64,000 nt of DNA from Labrys okinawensis (GTDB taxonomy: Bacteria > Pseudomonadota > Alphaproteobacteria > Rhizobiales > Labraceae), in contig NZ_PUEJ01000014.1 of assembly GCF_002982075.1 (NCBI RefSeq), positions 100,716-164,715 of the forward strand. The letters run 5' to 3'. The notes under the pieces were generated by a model that searched no databases, was not told the DNA's origin, and saw only the letters and a list, made by a program, of their open reading frames with translations. Positions 1 to 8,289 of the stretch are shown piece by piece. Every line of letters begins with the position of its first letter. The stretch's first letter is position 1. The translations under genes and the position numbers were made by a program.

Positions 1-218
1 ACGTAATGGCCATACTCCAGGCCGGTGACCGCGAAGGCCGTCGGCGCGGCGTCACGGAAAGCAGGCTCGGCGATCAGTGCGGGTGGAACCGAAAGCATGC
101 CGATGCCGGCGCGTTCGGCCGCCTCGGCTTCCTCGAGCGTGGTGACTCTCAATTTGGCGACCTGCCTCTTGCCGCGAAGGGCAAGCAGGTCGGCAACGGT
201 CGGGCGAAGGCGGGCCAT
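1..218 (-). CDS. PanB-like ketopantoate hydroxymethyltransferase family protein, N-terminal part (runs off the left edge)
   Basis: Only the first 72 codons are in the window. The start MARLRPTVADLLALRGKRQ resembles the opening of 3-methyl-2-oxobutanoate hydroxymethyltransferase (PanB), which begins with a T-ADLL-LKGKR-type segment before strand 1 of its TIM barrel. The next part (EEAEAAERAGIGMLSVP) fits helix 1 and strand 2 of such a barrel. The ATG at 218 is preceded by GGAG at a 6-base distance. An in-frame ATG at 230 has a poorer ribosome site. The active-site residues lie outside the window, so true PanB activity cannot be judged. It lies in the same direction as the mocDEF-like genes, 145 bases beyond them, so it may be a divergent paralogue belonging to that locus rather than the pantothenate enzyme. 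Confidence 0.55.
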   Translation of the reverse strand, partial: MARLRPTVADLLALRGKRQVAKLRVTTLEEAEAAERAGIGMLSVPPALIAEPAFRDAAPTAFAVTGLEYGHY

Positions 219-271
219 GACGATCTCCATGCTGTCCCGGGGCTCATCGCATCGTCAGACCACCGGGCGCG

Positions 272-350
272 TTAAGGCGTTTTGCGATTTGACGGCATTG
301 CCGGAAAGCGCAAAGCAGCGTTGAAACAAAAGGCAGAGCAAAGACGCTGA
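272..350 (-). repeat. Dispersed intergenic repeat, family A, copy 1
   Basis: Read on the minus strand, this gap shows the family signature: TTTGCTCT, then TGTTTC, then a segment ending GTCAAATCGCAAAACGCC. The same ordered blocks occur at 50724-50850 and 59637-59742. It fills most of the space between the PanB-like gene and the reductase. Confidence 0.5.
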
Positions 351-363
351 TAGGCGCTTTGAT

Positions 364-1599
364 TCAGGCGGCGAGAAGGGATTTGAGGCGGGTATTGGGA
401 TCGCCAAGCCTGTCCCTGTTAGGATGGGCGCGCTTGGCGATCAGCATTTCACAAAGCCGGATATCCTTGGCGATCGCATTGCCGGGGCCGATGCCGCTGG
501 CGGCGACCAGGCGTCCGTCATCGGCGAGATGGCAGAGGATGAAGGAGCCGTCGGCACCGTCCCGGCGAATGGTGCGGCGTCCTTCGTCGACCAGTCCGGC
601 GACCTGCAGGGACAGGTCATACTGATCCGACCAGAACCAGGGAATGGCGTCGAAGGCCGTGTTCTCGCCCAGCATGGCACGGGCGGCATGGGCACCCTGT
701 TCCTGGGCGTTGCGCCAGGATTCCAGACGCACCCGCCGTCCTCCATAGACAGGCAGGGGGAAGGAGCAGCAGTCGCCGGCGGCGAAGACGGCTTCGTCGC
801 TGGTGCGCAGCCTGGAATCGACGGCGATGCCGTTGTCGATCGCAAGGCCTGCAGCCTCCGCCAGCGCCGTGCTGGGCGAGGCGCCGACGCCGAGAACGAC
901 GAGATCGGCGAGGACCAGTTTGCCGCTGGTAAGGCGGACAGCGAGGCCGTCGGGCTCCTCCTCGATGGCGGCGATGCCTTCACCGCACAGCAAGGTGCAG
1001 CCCGCGGCGCGATGACGCTCCTGCACGACCTCGGCGATATCGGCCGGCACCCCCCGGCTGAGCAGGCGCGGAAGAGCCTCGATGATGGTGACCGCCGCGC
1101 CGCGCTGGCGAGCGCTTGCCGCGAGTTCCAGGCCGATGAACCCGCCGCCGATGATGGCGATCTCCGCGCCCGGGCGAAAGCGTTCCCTCAGATGCAGGGC
1201 GTCCTCGAAGCGCCGCAGCGTCACGCATCCGGGCCGGTTTGCGCCGGCCAGCGGCAGCCGGCGCGGCGCGGCGCCGGTGGCAAGAAGCAATTTCTCATAG
1301 GCGAGGGTATTGCCGTCATCGAGCCGGACCAGCCGACGGTCCGGCTCGATCGCCACCACGCTGCGCTTTGCCAGATGGAGGATGGCTTCGGCCTCGAAAC
1401 GCGCCTCGGCGACGATATAGCGCGGGGAGGGCCCGGCCTCGTCCAGCAGCGCCGCCTTCGACAGGGGCGGGCGCTCATAGGGGGCGTGGACTTCGTCCCC
1501 GATCAGGGTGATGGAGCCGGCCCAGCCATTCTCGCGAAGGGCGAAGGCTGCCCTGGCGCCCGCCTCGCCGGCGCCGACGATGACCATGCCCGGCTGCAT
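364..1599 (-). CDS. mocF: MocF-like FAD-dependent ferredoxin reductase
   Basis: A 411-residue pyridine nucleotide-disulfide-type oxidoreductase of the rubredoxin/ferredoxin reductase class. The FAD-binding GAGEAG lies at residues 9-14, the NAD-binding GGGFIG at 151-156, and a second FAD motif (AAGDCCSF) towards the C-terminus. The role would be to pass electrons from NAD(P)H to the adjacent Rieske ferredoxin. The start at 1599 is chosen because it follows a GGGGTGA ribosome site and lies 5 bases past the ferredoxin stop; a longer frame starting at 1650 would overlap that gene. A desaturase-like oxygenase, a Rieske ferredoxin and this reductase together match mocDEF of rhizobial rhizopine catabolism. 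The family assignment is firm; the substrate is inferred. Confidence 0.8.
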   Translation of the reverse strand: MQPGMVIVGAGEAGARAAFALRENGWAGSITLIGDEVHAPYERPPLSKAALLDEAGPSPRYIVAEARFEAEAILHLAKRSVVAIEPDRRLVRLDDGNTLAYEKLLLATGAAPRRLPLAGANRPGCVTLRRFEDALHLRERFRPGAEIAIIGGGFIGLELAASARQRGAAVTIIEALPRLLSRGVPADIAEVVQERHRAAGCTLLCGEGIAAIEEEPDGLAVRLTSGKLVLADLVVLGVGASPSTALAEAAGLAIDNGIAVDSRLRTSDEAVFAAGDCCSFPLPVYGGRRVRLESWRNAQEQGAHAARAMLGENTAFDAIPWFWSDQYDLSLQVAGLVDEGRRTIRRDGADGSFILCHLADDGRLVAASGIGPGNAIAKDIRLCEMLIAKRAHPNRDRLGDPNTRLKSLLAA

Positions 1600-1603
1600 C
1601 GCA

Positions 1604-1918
1604 TCACCCCAGCTGGATCTGGACCTTGCCGCCGGCGAGCCGGACGGCATAGGTCTTCAAGTTGATGCAGACCGGCGCGCCCTTGGCTTCGCCGGTCTTG
1701 TAATTGAACCGGCCATTATGCTTGGGGCATTCGATGATGTCGTCCATCACCAGGCCATCGGCCAGATGGATCTGCTCGTGGGTGCACAGCCCGTCGGTCG
1801 CGAAATATTCGTCGTCCGGACTGCGATAGAGCGCATAGGTGCGGCCGGCGTGGTCGAAGCGCAGGACGTCTTCCTGCTCGATATCGTCGGCATCGCAGGC
1901 ATCGATCCAGTTGCTCAT
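1604..1918 (-). CDS. mocE: MocE-like Rieske [2Fe-2S] ferredoxin
   Basis: A 104-residue small Rieske protein. The cluster ligands are visible as Cys45-Thr-His47 and Cys64-Pro-Lys-His67. This is the two-Cys, two-His pattern of Rieske ferredoxins, with the 16-residue spacing usual for the family. It has no signal or membrane segment, so it should be a soluble cytoplasmic electron carrier between the reductase encoded 5 bases downstream and the oxygenase encoded upstream. A GGGAGGAG ribosome site precedes the ATG. Tight packing on both sides implies one transcript with mocD and mocF. Confidence 0.87.
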   Translation of the reverse strand: MSNWIDACDADDIEQEDVLRFDHAGRTYALYRSPDDEYFATDGLCTHEQIHLADGLVMDDIIECPKHNGRFNYKTGEAKGAPVCINLKTYAVRLAGGKVQIQLG

Positions 1919-1954
1919 AATCTCCTCCCGATGTGGTTTTCAGTCTTGTGTCCG

Positions 1955-3070
1955 TCAATGGTGCTGGCCGGCAAAGCGGGCACGCGGATCGTCGGGCATG
2001 ACCACCTCGCCATGAAGGTCGGGGCGATAGGGGCGGGCACTCGAGGGCAGCACCCGGCGCACGAAATATTCCGGATCCTTCATCTGGCGCCGCAGGGCCG
2101 GGATGATCTCGCGATAGGCCTCGATCGTGCTGCGATAGGGCGTCGGCGTGTCGGCGAGCATGGCCTTATGCAGTTCCGGGAGCGCGTGGTAGGGCACCAT
2201 CGGGAACATATGGTGCTCGACGTGATAGTTCATGTTCCAATAAACGAAACGGAAGAACGGATTCATGTAGACGGTGCGGGAGTTCAGCCGATGGTCGAGC
2301 ACGTTCTCGGCCAGGCCCGCATGCTGCGTCAGCCCGAAATAGAGGGTCAGCCAGCCGCCATACATGGTGGGCAGGACCCCCACGAACATCATCGGCAGCC
2401 AGGATTGCAGCGCCAGCGAAAGTGCAAGGGTAGCGACATGGATGGCGAGCCAGATGCGCGCGACCAGATAGACCTTGCCGCGTTCCATGTCCGGCACGAA
2501 GGTCTCTTCCTCTTCGCTGAGCCGGCCGGTGGCGTGCAGCACAAGGCCCTTGAGGCCAGTCCAGGTCGAGGCGATCGCGAAGATATTCGATATCAGGCGC
2601 AGGATTGCCGGGGGGCGCATCGCCGCGATCTCGGGGTCGCGGCCGACGATGATGGTATCGGTGTGATGGCGCGTATGGCTCCAGCGCCAGATCGTCGGCT
2701 CGCGCATGATCATGAAGCAGGCGATGTGATAAACGACGTCGTTCATCCATCGGGTGCGGAAAGCCGTGCCGTGCCCACATTCGTGCCAGCGCGAATCCGA
2801 GGCCGAGCCGTAGAGAATGCCGTAGAGCGCGAAGAACGGCACGCACCACCAAGTCCCCCACAGCAGCCCGGCGGCGACGCCGCTTGCCAGCAGGCCGGCC
2901 AGCCACAGCGCGGTGTCGCGGATCGCCGGAGCGTCCTTGCGCTGCATCAGTTCCTTCATGCGCTTGCGGGGAATGTCGCAGCGATACCATTCGGCTGCGG
3001 CAAGGCCGCTCTCGACGGCGGCCTGGGCATCGCGCCCGATCAGACTGTAGTCGCGCCGGGTCGGCCTCAT
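1955..3070 (-). CDS. mocD: MocD-like membrane di-iron oxygenase (fatty acid desaturase superfamily)
   Basis: A 371-residue membrane protein with the three histidine boxes of the desaturase/alkane hydroxylase superfamily: HECGH at 96-100, HTRHH at 132-136 and HVEHH at 283-287. A further QHAG sits at 249-252. Hydrophobic stretches lie around residues 55-90 and 205-245. In rhizobia MocD, with MocE and MocF, has been implicated in removing the O-methyl group of the rhizopine 3-O-methyl-scyllo-inosamine. The neighbouring inositol-type isomerase and importer support a similar role here, but another hydroxylation substrate is possible. The start at 3070 follows GGGGAG at 6 bases; the longer frame from 3100 would run into repeat DNA. 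Confidence 0.78.
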   Translation of the reverse strand: MRPTRRDYSLIGRDAQAAVESGLAAAEWYRCDIPRKRMKELMQRKDAPAIRDTALWLAGLLASGVAAGLLWGTWWCVPFFALYGILYGSASDSRWHECGHGTAFRTRWMNDVVYHIACFMIMREPTIWRWSHTRHHTDTIIVGRDPEIAAMRPPAILRLISNIFAIASTWTGLKGLVLHATGRLSEEEETFVPDMERGKVYLVARIWLAIHVATLALSLALQSWLPMMFVGVLPTMYGGWLTLYFGLTQHAGLAENVLDHRLNSRTVYMNPFFRFVYWNMNYHVEHHMFPMVPYHALPELHKAMLADTPTPYRSTIEAYREIIPALRRQMKDPEYFVRRVLPSSARPYRPDLHGEVVMPDDPRARFAGQHH

Positions 3071-3083
3071 TGCAAGCTCCCCT

Positions 3084-3165
3084 AGGCAAAACGCGTCCAA
3101 GCGAGAACGCTTATTTGCTCACATTCTTTATTTCCGAACCGATCCGACGGATTGGCTCGAGCGTC
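3084..3165 (+). repeat. Dispersed intergenic repeat, family A, copy 2
   Basis: Blocks GGCAAAACGCG, GAACGC, TTTGCTC, TTTATTTCC and CGGATTGGCTCGAGCGTC occur in the same order as at 5448-5542. The element lies just upstream of mocD, between it and the divergent regulator. Confidence 0.55.
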
Positions 3166-3237
3166 CAGCCTGGTTGCGACCGGGCTTCATCCTTGGCGCC
3201 GATGCTATGTCGCACCGGTTCCGGGCTCAACGGGGCG

Positions 3238-3283
3238 TTGACAATTTCTATCAAAATGCATCAGAACGGCTATCATCATGATG
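3238..3283. promoter_or_regulatory. Divergent control region of mocD and the LacI regulator
   Basis: A perfect TTGACA lies at 3238-3243. The 9-mer ATCAAAATG follows at 3250-3258, and a palindrome CATCATGATG at 3274-3283, just before the regulator start. The 9-mer recurs inverted at 4527-4535 ahead of the isomerase gene, so it could be part of the LacI-protein operator. No good -10 hexamer is visible at standard spacing. The assignment rests on position and motif sharing only. Confidence 0.3.
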
Positions 3284-3303
3284 TAATTCCATCAGGAATG
3301 ACC

Positions 3304-4329
3304 ATGGGCAGGCCGACGATCCAGGATGTCGCCAGGGAGGCGGGTGTCAGCCCCGCAACGGTCGACCGCGTGCTGAACGGCCGGCTCCCGGTCCGGCCGG
3401 AAACGGCCCGGCGGGTGGCCGAGGCAGCCAAGGCGCTCGGCTACTATGCCGCTGGGCTGATCCAGCAGCGCCTCGATCGCGATGTGCCGCATTTGCGCCT
3501 GGGTTTCTTGCTGCTCAAATCCGCCTCGCCCTTCTACAGCCTGCTGGCGCAATCCATTGCGGAGGCGGCTGCCTCGGCGCACGGCTTTCGCATCTCCGCC
3601 ATCATCGAGCACCACGGGGATACCTCGCCGGCGGCCGTGGCCGAGCGGATGCACAGCCTCGGCGAGCGTTGCCAGGCCCTGGCGGTCGTATCGGTGGACC
3701 ACCCCCTGATTACTGGGGCGGTCGCCGAGTTGAAGGCCCGCAACGTGCCCGTCTTCGCGCTGCTGTCCGATTTCGCGGCCGAACATCGCGCCGGTTATGT
3801 CGGCCTCGACAACCGCAAGGCCGGGCGCACGGCGGGCTGGCTCATTGCGCGCACCGCACGCCAAGCCGGCAAGATCGGCATCATTCTAGGCAGTCACCGT
3901 TTCCACGGCCATGAACTGCGCGAGATCGGGCTGCGCAGCTACTTCCGCGAACATGCCCCGGAGTTCGAAGTGCTGGACAGCCGCGTCAACCTGGAGGAGT
4001 CGAGCATAGCCTATGAGGCGACGTTCGGGCTCATCAGGCGCTATCCGGACCTGGCCGGCCTCTATGTGGCCGGAGGCGGCATGGAAGGGGTCATTGCCGC
4101 CCTGCGGGAAGAGAAGGCGAAGGGACTGGTGGCCGTTTGCCCGGAACTGACGCCAGACTCGCGGCTTGCCTTGAGCGAAGAGGTGATCTCCTTCGTCATC
4201 GCGACGCCGCTGCCGCAACTGCCGGTGGAACTCATCCGCGTCATGGCTCAGGCATGTCTCGCCGGTACCGTGGAAGGAACCGGACAGATCTTCCTGCCTT
4301 TCAACCTCTATCTTCCAGAAAATATCTGA
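3304..4329 (+). CDS. LacI-family transcriptional regulator of the inositol/rhizopine-like locus
   Basis: A 341-residue regulator. The N-terminus (TIQDVAREAGVSPATVDRVL, about residues 5-24) is a LacI/GalR helix-turn-helix. The rest is a periplasmic-binding-protein-like sensor domain, beginning LRLGFLLLKS and ending with the LPQLPVELI region. It is transcribed away from mocD and towards the isomerase and importer genes, so it most likely controls both units in response to an inositol-like sugar. The ATG at 3304 has AGGA at a 6-base distance. The ATG at 3298 directly abuts that AGGA and is a poorer start. Rhizobial moc loci usually carry a GntR-type MocR instead, so the regulator type differs here. 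Confidence 0.85.
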   Translation: MGRPTIQDVAREAGVSPATVDRVLNGRLPVRPETARRVAEAAKALGYYAAGLIQQRLDRDVPHLRLGFLLLKSASPFYSLLAQSIAEAAASAHGFRISAIIEHHGDTSPAAVAERMHSLGERCQALAVVSVDHPLITGAVAELKARNVPVFALLSDFAAEHRAGYVGLDNRKAGRTAGWLIARTARQAGKIGIILGSHRFHGHELREIGLRSYFREHAPEFEVLDSRVNLEESSIAYEATFGLIRRYPDLAGLYVAGGGMEGVIAALREEKAKGLVAVCPELTPDSRLALSEEVISFVIATPLPQLPVELIRVMAQACLAGTVEGTGQIFLPFNLYLPENI

Positions 4330-4462
4330 ACCGTTCGACGGTCGCTCCTGACCCGTGTCCTTGTTCACGAGTTTTCCTGCCTCCCACGCTTCCCAGATCG
4401 AGGGGAGGATGTCTCGGCGCCGGCAGCGACTTCGCGCGAGCCAGCAGGACCGAAATGCGTAC

Positions 4463-4535
4463 TTGACAGGGCAGTGCAAAAATAGAATATTAATTCCAAT
4501 TAAGGTAAAAAACGGTCCAATCATTCCATTTTGAT
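4463..4535 (+). promoter_or_regulatory. Promoter-like sequence and putative operator ahead of the isomerase gene
   Basis: TTGACA at 4463-4468 is followed after 17 bases by AATATT at 4486-4491, a good sigma-70-type spacing in a locally AT-rich stretch. CATTTTGAT at 4527-4535 is the inverse of the ATCAAAATG found in the mocD/regulator control region. Its position downstream of the -10 would suit repression. Confidence 0.45.
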
Positions 4536-4617
4536 GACTGGTACCGGAGAGCATATGGCGTCGGAAAAACGCCTCCGAGGTTGGAAATAGGGCGCTCACG
4601 CCTGCAAGGAGTGTTTC

Positions 4618-5448
4618 ATGACAAGCGAAGCCGAACCCTTCGCTCTCAACCATATGACCGCGCCGAAGCTGCGGCCTGCCGAGTTCTTTGCGCTCGCCCG
4701 CAATCTGGGGCTCGCCAGGGTCGAGATCCGCAACGACCTCGCCGGCAACGCCATCCTCGACGGGACGCCTGCGGCCTCGGTGAAAGAAGAGGCGCAGCGC
4801 GCCGGCATCGACATCCTTTCAATCAATGCCCTCCAGCGCTTCAATGACTGGACCGCGGCACGCGCGTCGGAAGCTGAAGAACTGGCCGACTATGCGGCCG
4901 CTGCCGGCGCCAAGGCTCTGGTGCTCGTGCCCCGCAATGACGGTGAGGGGCGTGGCGACCATGAGCGCCTTCCCCGTCTGATCGAAGCCTTGCAGGCGCT
5001 CGAACCGATCCTGTCGGCACGCGGGCTGATCGGCCTCGTCGAACCTCTCGGTTTCGAGATCTGCTCCCTGCGCCTGAAGTCGGAGGCCGTCGCCGCCATC
5101 GATGCCGTCGATGGTGCGCGGACCTTCAAACTGGTGCATGATACGTTCCATCATCATCTTGCGGGCGAGGCTGCGTTGTTCCCGGACCGCACAGGGCTGG
5201 TTCATATCTCCGGCGTGGACGATGCGTCCGTCGCGGTGGGGGAGATGCGGGACAGCCATCGCGGCCTTGTCGGGGCGGATGATCGTCTTGGCAATATCGA
5301 TCAGATCAGAGCGCTGCGCGCCGGCGGCTATGGCGGTGCGCTCTCCTTCGAACCCTTCGCCGAAAGCATACAGCAAATGGACGCCAGCCAGATCCGGGAC
5401 CGCCTTGCCGCGAGCATGGCGCTGGTAGCGGCAGGCCTGGCGTCCTAG
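4618..5448 (+). CDS. IolI/MocC-like sugar isomerase (xylose-isomerase-like TIM barrel)
   Basis: A 276-residue AP-endonuclease-2/xylose-isomerase-fold protein. The putative metal ligands Glu142 (VEPLGF), Asp175 (VHDTFHHH), His196 (VHISGV) and Glu245 (LSFEPF) match the order and spacing known for 2-keto-myo-inositol isomerase IolI. The likely job is isomerising or dehydrating an inosose or amino-inosose intermediate in the cytoplasm. An AGGAG ribosome site stands 7 bases before the ATG. It is followed by the importer genes and preceded by the regulator, so it is probably the first gene of the induced unit. MocC and IolE belong to the same fold; the exact activity cannot be settled from sequence. 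No dehydrogenase (mocA/iolG) is in the window. Confidence 0.7.
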   Translation: MTSEAEPFALNHMTAPKLRPAEFFALARNLGLARVEIRNDLAGNAILDGTPAASVKEEAQRAGIDILSINALQRFNDWTAARASEAEELADYAAAAGAKALVLVPRNDGEGRGDHERLPRLIEALQALEPILSARGLIGLVEPLGFEICSLRLKSEAVAAIDAVDGARTFKLVHDTFHHHLAGEAALFPDRTGLVHISGVDDASVAVGEMRDSHRGLVGADDRLGNIDQIRALRAGGYGGALSFEPFAESIQQMDASQIRDRLAASMALVAAGLAS

Positions 5449-5542
5449 GGCAAAGCGCGTTCGGGCGTGAACGCTTTTTGCTCCAACTCTTTGTTTCCAG
5501 GCCAATCCAGCGGATTGGCTGAAGCGTCAAACGCTCCAACGA
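5448..5542 (+). repeat. Dispersed intergenic repeat, family A, copy 3
   Basis: Contains GGCAAAGCGCGTT, GAACGC, TTTGCTCCAACTCTTTGTTTCC and the short palindrome CCAATCCAGCGGATTGG, followed by AAGCGTC. It begins at the isomerase stop codon and ends before the ribosome site of the binding-protein gene. Confidence 0.6.
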
Positions 5543-5618
5543 TCCACCAATTCCCCGCAAGGGGATTATCCGGAAAATGACGGGTGCTGCCGGACATCCG
5601 ACCCAGGGAGGAGACACG

Positions 5619-6545
5619 ATGAAACGGACCCTTTTCGCGCTCGCCGCAACGGCTTTGCTGTGTGGCACGGCCTATGCCGAGAATATCGGCGTCAGCATGG
5701 CCAAGTTCGATGACAACTTCCTCACCGTGTTGCGCAACGGCATGACCGACTATGCCAAGACCAAGTCCGGTGTGAATCTCCAGATCGAGGATGGCCAGAA
5801 CGACGTCAACAAGCAGCTCAGCCAGATTCAGAACTTCATCGCCCAGAAGGTCGATGCCATCATCGTCAACCCGGTCGACACCGACGCAACCCCGCAGATG
5901 ACCAAGCTCGCCACCGATGCCGGCATCCCCCTCGTCTATGTCAACCGCATGCCCTCCGAAGAGAAGCTGCCGGAGAAGGTCGCCTTCGTCGGCTCGAACG
6001 AGGTCGATTCCGGTACGCTCGAAACCAAGGAGATCTGCAAGCTCCTCGGAGGCAAGGGCGATATCGTGGTGATCATGGGCGAATTGTCGAACCAGGCCGC
6101 CCGCCAGCGCACGCAGGATGTCGAGGACGTGATCGCCAAGGAGCCCTGCACGGGCATGAAGATCCTGCAGAAGCAGACGGCCAACTGGGACCGCACCCAG
6201 GCGATCGACCTGATGACCAATTGGCTGACCTCCGGCATCAAGCCGGCTGCCGTGATCTCCAACAATGACGAAATGGCCATCGGGGCCATCCAGGCCCTCA
6301 AGCAGGCCGGCCTTGCCGGCGGCAAGGTCCTCGTCGGCGGCGTGGACGCCACGCAGGATGGCCTCGGCGCCATGAAGGATGGCGATCTGCAGGTCACCGT
6401 GTTCCAGAACGCCGCCGGCCAGGGCCAGGGTGCCGTCGATACGGCGCTGAAGCTTGCCAAGGGCGAGAAGGTCGACCCCATGGTTTGGGTGCCCTTCGAG
6501 CTGGTGACCCCGGCCAATATCGACAACTACCTCAAGAAGAACTGA
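5619..6545 (+). CDS. Periplasmic sugar-binding protein, rhizopine/inositol-binding type (MocB-like)
   Basis: A 308-residue ribose-type (Peripla_BP_4) solute-binding protein. The signal peptide MKRTLFALAATALLCGTAYA is predicted to be cut before ENIGVSMAKFDDNFLTV. The mature start and the segments DGQNDVNKQLSQIQNFI and VNPVDTD are typical of inositol/rhizopine-binding proteins. It should deliver ligand to the membrane importer encoded next. The ATG at 5619 follows AGGGAGGAG; the longer frame from 5577 would put 14 charged or polar residues ahead of the signal peptide. The 139-base gap to the ATPase gene may permit higher expression of the binding protein. The ligand is inferred from the mocDEF-like neighbours. 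Confidence 0.8.
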   Translation: MKRTLFALAATALLCGTAYAENIGVSMAKFDDNFLTVLRNGMTDYAKTKSGVNLQIEDGQNDVNKQLSQIQNFIAQKVDAIIVNPVDTDATPQMTKLATDAGIPLVYVNRMPSEEKLPEKVAFVGSNEVDSGTLETKEICKLLGGKGDIVVIMGELSNQAARQRTQDVEDVIAKEPCTGMKILQKQTANWDRTQAIDLMTNWLTSGIKPAAVISNNDEMAIGAIQALKQAGLAGGKVLVGGVDATQDGLGAMKDGDLQVTVFQNAAGQGQGAVDTALKLAKGEKVDPMVWVPFELVTPANIDNYLKKN

Positions 6546-6684
6546 TCGAACGGCGCGGAGCCCCTCCGGCTCAGGAAGCCGGGGGGTGCGCGATTTTCTC
6601 GTCAGACGCGGCAATGTCCGGACCCCTGTTCCGGGCCGATGAAACACGTCGGCAGCTCCGGCGCAAGCATGAGGGAGAATGACG

Positions 6685-8214
6685 ATGGCTGTAGTGCAAT
6701 CGGCGGCGCCGAGCCGCGGTACCACGGGTTCTGCCTATCTCATCGAGGTGGAAGGCGTGCGCAAGGGCTTTCCCGGCGTGCTGGCGCTCGACAATGTCTC
6801 CTTCAAGCTGCGCCCCGGCACGGTGCATGCCCTGATGGGCGAGAACGGCGCCGGCAAGTCGACGCTGATGAAGATCATCGCCGGCGTCTATCAGCGCGAC
6901 AGCGGCGTGATGAAGCTGCGCGGGCAGGAGGTGCAGTTCTCCGGCCCCCTCGATGCGCTCCAGCAGGGCGTCGCCATGATCCATCAGGAACTCAACCTGA
7001 TGCAATATATGACGGTGGCGGAGAATGTCTGGATCCGACGCGAGCCATTGACCCGGCTCGGCTTCGTCGATCATGGCGAGCTCAACCGGCGCACCGCCAA
7101 ATTGTTCGAGCAGCTCAAGATCAAGATCGACCCCACCGTGCCCGTCGGATCGCTATCGGTGGCTAACCGCCAGATGGTCGAGATCGCCAAGGCGATTTCC
7201 TACAATTCCGACGTGCTGATCATGGACGAGCCGACCTCGGCCCTGACCGAGACTGAAGTCGCGCATCTGTTCGAGATCATCCACGACCTCAAGGCGCAGG
7301 GTAAGGGCATCGTCTACATCACGCACAAGATGAACGAGCTGTTCGAGATCGCCGACGAGGTCTCGATCTTCCGCGACGGCAAATATATCGGCACGGACCT
7401 GGCCGCCAACCTCACGCGCGACGAGATCATCCGCCGCATGGTCGGCCGCGAGATCACCCAGATGTTCCCCAAGGAGACGGTGCCTATCGGCGACGTCGTC
7501 CTGTCGGTGAGGAACCTGACGCTCGACGGCGTCTTCCGCGATGTCTCCTTCGACTTGCGCGCCGGCGAGATCCTCGGTTTCGCCGGGCTGGTCGGGGCAG
7601 GGCGCTCCAATGTGGCGGAAACCCTGTTCGGTGTCACGCCGGCCTCCTCCGGCACGATCGAGGTCTTCGGCAAGCCCGTCTCCATCTCCTCGCCTGCCGT
7701 CGCCATGCGCCAGGGCATGGCGTTCCTCACCGAGGATCGCAAGGACACCGGCTGCTTCCTCATTCTCGACATCCTCGAAAACATGCAGATGGCGGTGCTG
7801 ACGCAGCGCTACGTCAGGGCCGGCTTCGTCGCCTCGGGCGAGGCGACGCCGGCCTGCGCCGAGATGAGCGCGGCGCTGCGCGTCAAGACACCCAACCTGC
7901 ATGAGCGCATCGAGAACCTGTCCGGCGGTAACCAGCAGAAGGTCCTGATCGGCCGCTGGCTCCTGACCAAGCCGAAGATACTCATCCTCGACGAGCCGAC
8001 GCGCGGCATCGATGTCGGCGCCAAGGCTGAAATCCATCGCCTGATCAGCAAGCTGGCGGGCGAGGGCGTGGCGGTGATCATGATTTCCTCGGAACTGCCG
8101 GAGGTGCTGGGCATGAGCGACCGCATCCTCGTCATGCATGCCGGCCACGCTACCGGCATCCTCGACCGGGCGGAGGCGGACCAGGTCAAGATCATGGAAC
8201 TGGCCGCGCGCTGA
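6685..8214 (+). CDS. Sugar ABC importer ATP-binding protein (tandem ATPase domains)
   Basis: A 509-residue RbsA/MglA-type protein with two ABC domains. The first has Walker A GENGAGKST at 52-60, signature LSVANRQ and Walker B LIMDEPTSAL. The second has a degenerate Walker A (GLVGAGRSN), signature LSGGNQQK and Walker B LILDEPTRGIDVG. A degenerate second nucleotide site is usual in this carbohydrate-uptake (CUT2) class. It powers import with the binding protein upstream and the permease downstream. The ATG at 6685 has GGGAG 7 bases ahead. The ATG at 6679 has that site only one base away, so the later start is preferred. Confidence 0.92.
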   Translation: MAVVQSAAPSRGTTGSAYLIEVEGVRKGFPGVLALDNVSFKLRPGTVHALMGENGAGKSTLMKIIAGVYQRDSGVMKLRGQEVQFSGPLDALQQGVAMIHQELNLMQYMTVAENVWIRREPLTRLGFVDHGELNRRTAKLFEQLKIKIDPTVPVGSLSVANRQMVEIAKAISYNSDVLIMDEPTSALTETEVAHLFEIIHDLKAQGKGIVYITHKMNELFEIADEVSIFRDGKYIGTDLAANLTRDEIIRRMVGREITQMFPKETVPIGDVVLSVRNLTLDGVFRDVSFDLRAGEILGFAGLVGAGRSNVAETLFGVTPASSGTIEVFGKPVSISSPAVAMRQGMAFLTEDRKDTGCFLILDILENMQMAVLTQRYVRAGFVASGEATPACAEMSAALRVKTPNLHERIENLSGGNQQKVLIGRWLLTKPKILILDEPTRGIDVGAKAEIHRLISKLAGEGVAVIMISSELPEVLGMSDRILVMHAGHATGILDRAEADQVKIMELAAR

Positions 8215-8289
8215 GGCGCGGTCCCTGGAATTGGAAGAACCCCGATACGGCGCGCCGTGAGGCGCTTAGCGATAAAATTGGAGGATCCC

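Noticed and set aside
1508..3085. Plus-strand frame of 525 codons opposite mocD and mocE
   Set aside because: The minus strand encodes three histidine boxes and the Rieske ligands; the plus-strand product is low-complexity.
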